A stretch of 64,000 bases of DNA from Isoptericola dokdonensis DS-3 (GTDB taxonomy: Bacteria > Actinomycetota > Actinomycetes > Actinomycetales > Cellulomonadaceae), in NCBI RefSeq assembly GCF_001636295.1, contig NZ_CP014209.1:2852001-2916000 (forward strand). The letters are read 5' to 3'. A program made the translations under genes and the position numbers. A model generated the notes under the pieces. That model saw nothing but the letters and a program-made list of their open reading frames with translations. It was not told the origin of the DNA and did not search any database. This document shows positions 43,885 to 51,190 of the stretch, one piece after another; the first letter of the stretch is position 1, and each line of letters starts with the position of its first letter.

Positions 43885-45483
43885 GTGGCCCGACGCCGTG
43901 ACCGGGACCTCGTCGCGTTCGACGTGTCGTCCGACGCGGCGCCCCCGTCGTCCGCCGCGGCCCCGCCACCACGTCCGGGGCCGGTCGCTCGCTGGCGCGC
44001 CGCCGACCCCACGGCCCGACGGCGTGCCGCCCGGCGGGTCGCCGTCGGGGCGCTCGTGGTGGTCGTGGCGGCGGGCGTCGGCGTGGCGACGGTGGCCGAG
44101 CAGCGGGGCGAGCGGCTGCGGGCCGCGCCCGGTGGGGTGGTCTCCCTCGACGGCCCGCTGGCGCCCGTGTGGGGTGCGACGGTGCACGACGTCGCCGCGG
44201 TGCTGCCCGCCGGCGGGCTCGCGACGGTCGAGGGCGAGCAGGTGGTGGCCCGCGACGTCGCCACGGGCGCGCTGCGCTGGCAGGTCGTGCTCGGGGCGGA
44301 CGTCACGTGCGGCCCGCGGCCCCGACCGGGCAGCAGCGCCGAGTGGGCGACGCCCGCCGGCCTGGTGACCTGCGTGCACGGCACCGGCGCGGGCCGCGCG
44401 GTGACCGTCCTCGACACCGACGGTGGCGTCGTCGGAACCCGTGCCCTGCCGGCACCCGACGACGGCGGTGCGGCGCCCGTCGTCGTCCCCGGCGCGGACG
44501 GCTCGCTGGTGGTCGCCCACCACGACACCCGCCTCGACGACGTCCTGGAGTTCGCGACCTCCCAGGACGCGTTCGAGCAGATCCCGCGGGTGGTGCCCGA
44601 CGACGTGAGCGCCCGCGTCGTCGTCGTCGACGCCCTGACCGGCCGCACGCGCGCGGAGGTCCCCGTGCGGGTCGACGCCCGCTTCGACGGCCTGCGCTGC
44701 TACCGGCAGCGGCCCGTGACGCCGGAACCGACCGGGCGGGGCTCCGCCTTCGTGTCCGACCTGACGTTGCCCGCGCCGGTCGCGAGCCCGAGCGTCGTGC
44801 TCTACGAGGGGTGCGGCGTCGCCGGCGCGGCCACCTACGACGGCGTCGACCTCGGCGTCGCCGCGCCCGACCGGCTGACCGTCTGGGTGGCGGGCGACCC
44901 CCAGCAGCCGGACCGGGACGGGTTCGTCACCGGCGACGGCACGCGGGTGGTGTCGGCGGGTGGCGACGTCGCGCTCGACGTCCCGGAGGGCGACCTGCTG
45001 GCCGCCGCCGCGACCGACGGCCGGTCGTCGCTGCGGTTCGCGCGCGTCGGCTCCGGGTCCCTCGTGGCCCTCGACGGTGAGACGGAGCGGTGGCGGGCGG
45101 CCGCGGCCGATCCGTGGGTGCTCGCCGCGACACGCGACGTCGTGGTCGTGGGCGGGCAGGGGGTGGTGGTGGCGTTCGCCGCGGACGGCGGCGCCCCGCT
45201 GTGGCAGGTCGCGCCCGAGGGGCGGGAGTGGTGGCCGGTGGGGGCGGTGACGGACGGCCGGACCGTCGTCACCGGGCGCGTCGAGCTGCGCGACGGCGTC
45301 CCCTTCCCGTCGCTGCTGCGCGTCGACCTGTCCACGGGGGAGTGGACCACCCAGGAGCTCCGTGGCGACCAGCCGGTGCTGCCCGTCGCCGTGGACGGCC
45401 ACCTGCTGCTGCTCGACGTCACCGCCGTGGACGCCACCCGCCGCTACGACGTCACCAGCGTGCGGGTGCTGGCGCCGCGCTGA
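43885..45483 (+). CDS. Membrane-anchored PQQ-type beta-propeller protein, paralogue 1
   Basis: 532 residues from the GTG at 43885 (VARRRDRDLVAFDVSSD). A cytoplasmic N-terminus of about 50 residues precedes a single helix (RVAVGALVVVVAAGVGVATV, about 52-72). The remainder is an extracytoplasmic PQQ-like WD propeller: repeated blades such as VEGEQVVARDVATGALRWQV, FAADGGAPLWQVAPEG. It shares the order (A)RRRD-FDV-helix-R.APGG(V)xSLxGPL-CGPRP with the next gene, and the overall plan with the third; the three are tandem paralogues. Function unknown; a structural or scaffold role resembling BamB-type propellers is possible. Confidence 0.83.
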   Translation: MARRRDRDLVAFDVSSDAAPPSSAAAPPPRPGPVARWRAADPTARRRAARRVAVGALVVVVAAGVGVATVAEQRGERLRAAPGGVVSLDGPLAPVWGATVHDVAAVLPAGGLATVEGEQVVARDVATGALRWQVVLGADVTCGPRPRPGSSAEWATPAGLVTCVHGTGAGRAVTVLDTDGGVVGTRALPAPDDGGAAPVVVPGADGSLVVAHHDTRLDDVLEFATSQDAFEQIPRVVPDDVSARVVVVDALTGRTRAEVPVRVDARFDGLRCYRQRPVTPEPTGRGSAFVSDLTLPAPVASPSVVLYEGCGVAGAATYDGVDLGVAAPDRLTVWVAGDPQQPDRDGFVTGDGTRVVSAGGDVALDVPEGDLLAAAATDGRSSLRFARVGSGSLVALDGETERWRAAAADPWVLAATRDVVVVGGQGVVVAFAADGGAPLWQVAPEGREWWPVGAVTDGRTVVTGRVELRDGVPFPSLLRVDLSTGEWTTQELRGDQPVLPVAVDGHLLLLDVTAVDATRRYDVTSVRVLAPR

Positions 45484-45512
45484 CGGTCCGCGCACGAGCC
45501 GCGGTCAGGCAG

Positions 45513-45518
45513 TAGGTT
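45513..45518 (+). promoter_or_regulatory. Leaderless-type -10 hexamer TAGGTT
   Basis: Ends 6 bases before the GTG at 45525. Confidence 0.48.
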
Positions 45519-45524
45519 GCGCCT

Positions 45525-47213
45525 GTGGCACGACGGCGCGACACCGGCACGGTCTCCTTCGACGTCTCCTTCGACGCGGACGACACCCTGGATCCCGGCG
45601 TGCCCTCGCCGCGACGACGGACCGGCGGGCGCTGGCGCGCGGCGACCCCGCGGCAGCGGCGGCGGGCCGGGCTGATCGGCGGCGGGCTGGTCGTGCTGGT
45701 CGTGGGTGGTCTGGCGACGACGACGGCGGTCTCGGCGCACGCGGACGCCCAGCGGCTGCGCGAGGCGCCGGGCGGCGTGCTGTCCCTGGAGGGCCCGCTC
45801 GTCGAGTCCGTGCGGACGGACGCCGACGACCTGGCCGCGGTGCTCGACGCCGGGGTGCTCGCGCTGGTCGACGGCGCCGACGTCGTCGCGTGGGACGTCG
45901 CCGCGGGCGAGGAGGTGTGGCGCACCGAGGTGGGCGGGTCGCCCCGGTGCGGGCCGCGCCCGCAGCTCGGTGGCGCCGTCGACTTCGCGACGCCGGTGGA
46001 CACCATCACGTGCCTGCAGGACGACGGCGCCCGGGTGACCGTGCTCACCGCGGACGGCGACGTCACCGGGACGCGGGACCTGCCGGCCGACGGGTACGGG
46101 CGCGAGCACCAGGTGGTGGCGCCCGCCGCCGAGGGCGGGCTGCTCGTCGTCGAGCACGACCCCGGCCTGCCGGAACGGGTCGAGATCCCCGCGGACGACT
46201 CCGGCGACCCGTGGCTCGTGCTCGACGAGCTGGAGCGCCAGGTCACGCAGGGCACCGCGCACGTCGAGGACGCCCTGACCGGGGACGTCCGGTTCGAGCT
46301 GCCGGTGAGCCAGCCGGGGGGCCGCGGGGCGGGCTACTGCTACGACACGTACCTCACGAACGACGCCTCGGTGGGCGGTGAGTCGGAGGCCACCCTCCGC
46401 CCGGCCGACGTCGTCGCCACCCCGCACCTCGTGATGTACGAGCGGTGCGGTGCGAGCGCGCGGGGCACGGCGGCGGGGGCGCCGTTGGACGTGGGCGAGG
46501 GGATCGACAGCTACGGGAGCATCGGGTGGTTCGTCGGCCCGGGTGCCAGCAGCGTCCAGACGGCCACTGACGGCGAGCTGGTCGTGCCGGACGGCTCGAC
46601 CACCAAGGTGGTCGACGCGTCCGGGGACGTCGTGCTGCGTGCGCCTGCACAGCTCGCGGCGCCGTCGGCGACGGACGGGAGCCCCGCCGGGCTGTGGATC
46701 GGCACACGCGACTACGCGTACCTCGTCGCGCTGGACGAGACCGGCGAGCAGGTGTGGCAGACCGACGGCGGGGACATCTCGCTGCTCGCGCAGACGGCCG
46801 ACACCGTGGTGATGGCGAACTGGGAACGGGTGGTCGGCCGCGACCCGGCCGACGGTGCCGAACGATGGCGCGTCCCCCTGATGGGGACCGATCTCCTTGG
46901 CGGCGCGGTGAGCCGCGACTGGAACCCGCGGGCGATGGTGACGGACGGCCTGCGCGTCATGGTCCTCGTCGAGAGCTACAGCGAGGACGGGAGCGGTTCG
47001 TTCGGGCTCCTCACGGTGGACCTGGCCTCCGGGGACCACGAGATCGACATGCTCGACCTGGACGGCCGCGACGGTATCGCCGACGGCGGCGAGCGCGGCT
47101 GGGTGCTCCCGTGGCTCGTCGCGGTCGACGGCCACCCCGCGCTCCTCGGGATCGGCCTCGACGAGGCGTACCGCTACTCCGTCACCTCGGTCGCGACCCT
47201 CGGGTCGCCCTGA
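45525..47213 (+). CDS. Membrane-anchored PQQ-type beta-propeller protein, paralogue 2
   Basis: 562 residues. The start VARRRDTGTVSFDVSFD is nearly identical to that of the preceding gene. One helix at about 47-67 (LIGGGLVVLVVGGLATTTAV), then RLREAPGGVLSLEGPL and the propeller with AWDVAAGEEVWRTEVGG, LDETGEQVWQTDGGD and RDPADGAERWRVPL blades. Several cysteines (GSPRCGPRP, ITCLQ, GYCYD, YERCG) also occur in paralogue 1 at matching places and may form extracellular disulfides. Same unknown function as its neighbours. Confidence 0.83.
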   Translation: MARRRDTGTVSFDVSFDADDTLDPGVPSPRRRTGGRWRAATPRQRRRAGLIGGGLVVLVVGGLATTTAVSAHADAQRLREAPGGVLSLEGPLVESVRTDADDLAAVLDAGVLALVDGADVVAWDVAAGEEVWRTEVGGSPRCGPRPQLGGAVDFATPVDTITCLQDDGARVTVLTADGDVTGTRDLPADGYGREHQVVAPAAEGGLLVVEHDPGLPERVEIPADDSGDPWLVLDELERQVTQGTAHVEDALTGDVRFELPVSQPGGRGAGYCYDTYLTNDASVGGESEATLRPADVVATPHLVMYERCGASARGTAAGAPLDVGEGIDSYGSIGWFVGPGASSVQTATDGELVVPDGSTTKVVDASGDVVLRAPAQLAAPSATDGSPAGLWIGTRDYAYLVALDETGEQVWQTDGGDISLLAQTADTVVMANWERVVGRDPADGAERWRVPLMGTDLLGGAVSRDWNPRAMVTDGLRVMVLVESYSEDGSGSFGLLTVDLASGDHEIDMLDLDGRDGIADGGERGWVLPWLVAVDGHPALLGIGLDEAYRYSVTSVATLGSP

Positions 47214-47264
47214 GCCGGTCTGTGGCTCGACGGCGTCACCCCGGTGAGCGCGCTCCGGCGGGGT

Positions 47265-47270
47265 TAACGT
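47265..47270 (+). promoter_or_regulatory. Leaderless-type -10 hexamer TAACGT
   Basis: Ends 6 bases before the GTG at 47277. The GGAGG between them touches the start codon, too close to act as a ribosome site. Confidence 0.5.
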
Positions 47271-47276
47271 CGGAGG

Positions 47277-48935
47277 GTGGGGCGCAGGCGCCGTCCCGAG
47301 GGGGCGTTCACGTTCGAGCTCGTGCCCGACGAGGCCGAGGTCGTCACCACCGACGTGCCCGGGCCCGGGGTCGACGACGACACGGGCGACGGGAGGGCCG
47401 GCGGTGCGCGCCGTGGCGCCGTGGGGCGGGCCTGGCGTGGCACGCACCGGCACACCCGGTGGGGGGTCCTCGTGGCGACGGTCGCGCTGGTGGGCACGGG
47501 ACTGGTGGTGGACGCCGTGATGGACCGGGGCCGCGAGGCGGCGCTGCGGGACGCCGCGGGCGGCGTCGTCGATCTCACCCTTCCTCCGCGGGAGGTGTGG
47601 CGCGTCGACGGGGTGGCGGACGAGCCGGCGCTGCCGGGCGGTCTCGCCGCCGTCGCGGGGGACGTCGTGGCGGTGCAGCGGGCCGGCGAGCTCCTCGGGG
47701 TGGACCTGGCGTCGGGCGAGCCCCGGTGGACGGTCGACCTGGTGGACCGGCCGGGGGTGTGCGGGCCGGGCCTCACGTTCTGGTCGGACACCGCGGAGAT
47801 CACGCAGGCGTCGCGGGTGGTGTGCCTGGGGGAGTCGCGCGGCGGGGGCACCTCCGTGATGGTCGTCGAGTCCGACGGCACGGTGCTGGTGCGACGGGAG
47901 CTGCGGGACTCCTTCGACCTGGCGATCCCCGGCCCGGAGGCGTCCGTCCTGACGGCGCAGTGGGTGGGTGCCCCGGGGGACGTGGACGTCGAGCTGCAGG
48001 GCGACCCGATGACCGACCTCACGGTCGTGGGGGAGATCGACGAGGGCTACGACCTGCGCGTGCGGCTCGAGGACGCGGTGACGGGCGAGGAGCGCTGGTC
48101 GCGCACCGTGCCGTTCGGGGAGGTGCTGGACGAGGAGCAGTGCGTGCGGTGGTCCACCGGGGGCCGGACGGCGGAGCTGGAGCGGCGGGGTGTGGTCGAG
48201 CACGCGGTGAGCGAGCGGCTCGTCGGGGTGGCGGGGTGCGGGGTCCTCGCCTACTTCACCCCGGACGGCCACCCGCTGGACCTCGGCCTGTTGACCGAGA
48301 CGGACGAGGAGACGGTGCGTCGGGTCCGGCCTCTGGCGGACGGCGGGTTCGCGGTGTCGGCGGGCGGCTGGGGCGCGAGCACGTGGGAGCACCACGTGTT
48401 GGACGACGCGGGCCGGCTGCGCTTCGTCGTGCACGGGCGCCTGCTCGACCCGTGGGCGACGTCGGGCGACGCGGCGGACCGCTGGCTGGTCCGGCAGGAC
48501 GAGGCGACGGTCGCGCTGGACGCGCAGGGGCGGGAGGTGTGGCGGGCGCAGGTCCCGGCGCTCGAGCTGCTCGCCCGCACGGCGGGGGTCGCGGTGGTGC
48601 TGGACGACCGGGACCGGGTGGTCGGTCTCGACCTCGCCGACGGCGCCGTGCTGTGGGTGCGCGACGACGTGGCGACGCCGGAGCCGGAGTCGTCGTCGGG
48701 GGATCGCCGCACGGGGGAGATCCAGTCGGTGTTCACCGACGGGTCGGTCGTGGCGACGGTGGCCCCGTCGTACACCGACGCCGCGGTGGTGTCGGCGTGG
48801 CGGGCGCTCGACGTGTCGACGGGGGAGGACCTGTGGTCCGTCGACCTCGTGCAGGAGGGCTGGGGGGTGGACCTCGCCGTGGACGGCCACCTGCTGCGCT
48901 GGTGGCCGACCGGGCTGGCGGGCATGTCCCCGTGA
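47277..48935 (+). CDS. Membrane-anchored PQQ-type beta-propeller protein, paralogue 3
   Basis: 552 residues from a GTG (VGRRRRPEGAFTFELVPDE). Helix at about 60-80 (GVLVATVALVGTGLVVDAV), followed by LRDAAGGVVDLTLPP and propeller blades (LGVDLASGEPRWTVDLVD, ALDAQGREVWRAQVPALE, LDLADGAVLWVRDDV). It is more diverged than paralogues 1 and 2 but keeps the same plan and cysteines (RPGVCGPGL, VVCLGE, GVAGCGVL). Each of the three genes seems to have its own leaderless promoter. It converges with padR, 7 bp between stops. Confidence 0.82.
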   Translation: MGRRRRPEGAFTFELVPDEAEVVTTDVPGPGVDDDTGDGRAGGARRGAVGRAWRGTHRHTRWGVLVATVALVGTGLVVDAVMDRGREAALRDAAGGVVDLTLPPREVWRVDGVADEPALPGGLAAVAGDVVAVQRAGELLGVDLASGEPRWTVDLVDRPGVCGPGLTFWSDTAEITQASRVVCLGESRGGGTSVMVVESDGTVLVRRELRDSFDLAIPGPEASVLTAQWVGAPGDVDVELQGDPMTDLTVVGEIDEGYDLRVRLEDAVTGEERWSRTVPFGEVLDEEQCVRWSTGGRTAELERRGVVEHAVSERLVGVAGCGVLAYFTPDGHPLDLGLLTETDEETVRRVRPLADGGFAVSAGGWGASTWEHHVLDDAGRLRFVVHGRLLDPWATSGDAADRWLVRQDEATVALDAQGREVWRAQVPALELLARTAGVAVVLDDRDRVVGLDLADGAVLWVRDDVATPEPESSSGDRRTGEIQSVFTDGSVVATVAPSYTDAAVVSAWRALDVSTGEDLWSVDLVQEGWGVDLAVDGHLLRWWPTGLAGMSP

Positions 48936-48942
48936 TCCGGGG

Positions 48943-49560
48943 TCAGCCGGCGAGCAGCAGGTAGAGGTCGCGGCGCGCCTTGTCGAGGATCTCGACGGCG
49001 GACGCGCCCTGCTCGGGGGTGCCGGTGCGGGCGACCTGCTCGACGGCGCCGTGGAGGTCGCGCAGGGCGCGGTGGACCTCGTGGCCGCGGTGGCGGGGGC
49101 CGCCCTCCCAGGGGGTGCCGAGCTCGTCGCGGTGCTCGGCGACGTGCGCGCGGCCCGTGTCGGTGAGGGTGGCGAGGCGTCGGCCCTCGTCGTCGGACAG
49201 GGTCACGAGGCCCTCGTCCTGGAGCTGGGCGATCGCCGGGTAGACGGCGCCGGGGCTGGGCCGCCAGGCACCCTGGGAGCGCTCGGCGAGCTCGGTGATG
49301 ATCTGGTAGCCGTGGCGGGGCTCCTCGTCGAGGAGCAGCAGGATCGCGGCGCGCATCTGGCCGCGTCCGCGGCGCGGGCCGCGTCCGCCGGGGCCGCCGG
49401 GGCCGAAGCCGCCGGGGCGGGGGCCGCGGGGGCCGGACTCCCAGCCGGCGTCGAAGCCGCCGCGTCGCCCGCGGCCTCCGCGGGGGTGGTCGCCGCGGCG
49501 TCGTTCGGCGTGGGGGAGGTCGAAGGGGTCGGTGAAGGGGGTGCTGTTCGGGGTGCGCAT
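48943..49560 (-). CDS. PadR-family transcriptional regulator
   Basis: 205 residues; the ATG at 49560 has GGAACC upstream, and the frame continues to 49776 through the promoter palindromes, which is unlikely to be translated. A disordered Gly/Arg/Pro-rich N-terminus (about 1-75) precedes the winged helix: MRAAILLLLDEEPRHGYQII, SPGAVYPAIAQLQDEGLV (recognition helix) and LTDTGRAHV. The C-terminal helix (AVEILDKARRDLYLLL) would mediate dimerisation. Two palindromes just upstream suggest autoregulation; targets may include the endonuclease gene that diverges from it. Confidence 0.87.
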   Translation of the reverse strand: MRTPNSTPFTDPFDLPHAERRRGDHPRGGRGRRGGFDAGWESGPRGPRPGGFGPGGPGGRGPRRGRGQMRAAILLLLDEEPRHGYQIITELAERSQGAWRPSPGAVYPAIAQLQDEGLVTLSDDEGRRLATLTDTGRAHVAEHRDELGTPWEGGPRHRGHEVHRALRDLHGAVEQVARTGTPEQGASAVEILDKARRDLYLLLAG

Positions 49561-49608
49561 GGGTGGTTCCTCTCGGGACGGGGTCGACGGGCGGAGCGCC
49601 TCGCCGAC

Positions 49609-49638
49609 GTATCGAAGATACATCAACGATATATCGTT
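49609..49638. promoter_or_regulatory. PadR-type operator palindromes
   Basis: GTATCGAAGATAC (49609-49621) and AACGATATATCGTT (49625-49638), both near-perfect palindromes in an AT-rich patch that must contain the padR promoter. The GTATCnnnGATAC form resembles known PadR sites. Confidence 0.65.
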
Positions 49639-49709
49639 AGCAACAGTCGAGACGTGTCGCGGCACGGATCGGCGCCCGGATGTCTCCGGCGGATGGTTGG
49701 CTCGGTGGC

Positions 49710-50846
49710 GTGACCGGCTACGACGCCTCCTTCCTCGGCCCCGACGACGCCCTCGCCGTCCCGCTGCCCGCGCCACGCGTGGTCCCCGGCGTCGCGCCCC
49801 GCGAGCTGCGCCGGCTCGACCACCCGCACTTCACCGTGCTCCTCGACCCCGCCCGGCGTCTCGCCGCCGCCACCGCCTGCACGATCGACGGCGCCCGGCT
49901 CCGGCCCCTGCCCCGCTCCGGCACCTGGCGGCTCGACCCGCAGGCGCCCGCCGACGAGCAGGCCGGCCCCGAGCTCTACGCCCGCAACGCCCTCGACCGC
50001 GGCCACCTCGTGCGCCGGCTCGACCCCATGTGGGGCACCGTCCCCGAGGCGCAGGCAGCCGGTCGCGCCACCTTCGTCTACTCCAACGCCGCCCCCCAGG
50101 TCGACCGGTTCAACCAGTCCAAGGAGCTGTGGAACGGACTCGAGGACCACGTCCTCGCCTTCGCCGACGTCCACGACCACCGCGTCGTCGTCCACACGGG
50201 GTGCGTCTCCGACCCCACCGACCCCGTCTACCGCGGCGTCGCCCTCCCGCGCCGCTTCTGGAAGGTCGCCGCCTGGGCGGCCGCCGCAGCGGCACCGTCC
50301 GACGACCCTGCAGGTCGAGGAGGCGTGTCGGCGCTCGCCGACGACCGCGAGTCAGCGCAGGCGGGCACGAGTCAGCGCGGACCGGCACGAGTCAGCGCAG
50401 GCGGGCGCGAGTCAGCGCAGACCGGCGCCAGTCAGCGCAGCCAAGCGCGAGTCAGCGCTGGCGACCGCGAGTCAGCGCAGGCGGGCACGAGTCAGCGCGA
50501 ACTGGCACGAGTCAGCGCGACCACCGAGCCACCGATGCTGCGCGCCGCGGCCTTCGTGCTGGACCAGTCCCCGCAGCTCGACGTCGCCGACCTGCGTGCA
50601 GCCACCGCCCAGGCCCTCGCCGTCGGGGACGTCCCACCACTCGGCCCCTACCGGACCTTCCAGGTCCCGGTCGCGGACGTCGAACGCCTCACGGGCCTCG
50701 ACCTCGGCGCCCTCGTCGCCGCGGACGTCCTCGCCGGGGAACCCGCTGCCGGCCGTCGCGACGTCGTCGAGCCACTGCGCGTCGGCACCGTCCCGAGAAG
50801 CTGGTCGCCGGTCACCACCCCCGCGGACCTCACCCTCGCCCCCTGA
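49710..50846 (+). CDS. DNA/RNA non-specific endonuclease interrupted in frame by a repeat array
   Basis: 378 residues from the GTG at 49710 (VTGYDASFLG); an ATG at 49680 adds ten residues. NUC1/His-Me-finger nuclease: RNALDRGHLVRR holds the catalytic DRGH motif, SNAAPQVDRFNQSKELWNGLE carries the metal-ligand Asn, and HTGCVSDPTDPVYRGV and RRFWKV follow. No signal peptide. Between RRFWKVAAW and the matching strand MLRAAAFVLDQ, family members have a short turn; here about 57 residues (about 214-270) are encoded by nine 20-bp repeats, reading RESAQ, TSQR and RVSA in rotation. The repeat holds no stop in the three sense frames, so the reading frame survives. Activity of the product is uncertain. 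Confidence 0.83.
   Translation: MTGYDASFLGPDDALAVPLPAPRVVPGVAPRELRRLDHPHFTVLLDPARRLAAATACTIDGARLRPLPRSGTWRLDPQAPADEQAGPELYARNALDRGHLVRRLDPMWGTVPEAQAAGRATFVYSNAAPQVDRFNQSKELWNGLEDHVLAFADVHDHRVVVHTGCVSDPTDPVYRGVALPRRFWKVAAWAAAAAAPSDDPAGRGGVSALADDRESAQAGTSQRGPARVSAGGRESAQTGASQRSQARVSAGDRESAQAGTSQRELARVSATTEPPMLRAAAFVLDQSPQLDVADLRAATAQALAVGDVPPLGPYRTFQVPVADVERLTGLDLGALVAADVLAGEPAAGRRDVVEPLRVGTVPRSWSPVTTPADLTLAP
50349..50518 (+). repeat. Intragenic array: nine GAGTCAGCGC motifs at 20-bp spacing
   Basis: Motifs start at 50349, 50369, 50389, 50409, 50429, 50469, 50489, 50509 and 50449, each followed by a ten-base spacer often ending GGCRC. The array lies within the endonuclease coding region. Confidence 0.93.
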
Positions 50847-50848
50847 CC

Positions 50849-50938
50849 GAGTCAGCGCGAGCTGCCGCCACTCAGCGCACACTGGCGCGAGTCAGCGTAG
50901 GCCTCCGCGAATCAGCGCAATCCTCCGCAAGTCAGCGT
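50849..50938 (+). repeat. Array of five GAGTCAGCGC motifs (locus I, left arm)
   Basis: Motifs, some with one change, start at 50849, 50869, 50889, 50909 and 50929; they begin 2 bp after the endonuclease stop and point towards the hairpin. Confidence 0.9.
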
Positions 50939-50960
50939 TGGACGCCGACGCAAGCCTGGA

Positions 50961-51055
50961 GGGCGTCGCAGGGTGCCGCGCGACGTCGTCGAACCCGGAG
51001 TGAAGGGCGCCCTGGCGCCCGTGAACGCGACGTCGCGCGGCACCCTGCGACGCCC
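50961..51055. repeat. Long hairpin with conserved core (locus I)
   Basis: Perfect 28-bp arms (50961-50988 with 51028-51055). The 39-base middle is the reverse complement of the core found at loci II and III (GTTCACGGGC...CCAGGG...CACTCCGGGT). Replaces any ordinary terminator between the endonuclease and antiporter genes. Confidence 0.9.
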
Positions 51056-51069
51056 GGACCCGGTAGTGC

Positions 51070-51139
51070 GCGCTGACTCGCGCCGGTGTGCGCTGACTCG
51101 CGCCGGTGTGCGCTGACTCGCTGGAGTCTGCGCTGACTT
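51070..51139 (-). repeat. Array of four inverted GAGTCAGCGC motifs (locus I, right arm)
   Basis: GCGCTGACTC starts at 51070, 51090, 51110 and 51130, again at 20-bp spacing. The array points back to the hairpin and ends about 40 bp before the antiporter promoter. Confidence 0.9.
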
Positions 51140-51177
51140 CGCCAGGCAGGCGAGCAGCGCGGACGATGGCGCCCCCC

Positions 51178-51183
51178 TACGGT
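51178..51183 (+). promoter_or_regulatory. Leaderless-type -10 hexamer TACGGT
   Basis: Ends 7 bases before the ATG at 51191. Confidence 0.5.
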
Positions 51184-51190
51184 GAGGTGC

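Noticed and set aside
47271..47276. CGGAGG as ribosome site for the third propeller gene
   Set aside because: It touches the start codon, so spacing is too short; the TAACGT box suggests a leaderless message instead.
49560..49776. Longer start for PadR at 49776
   Set aside because: The extra 72 residues run through the promoter palindromes and are Arg-rich; the ATG at 49560 has a ribosome site.
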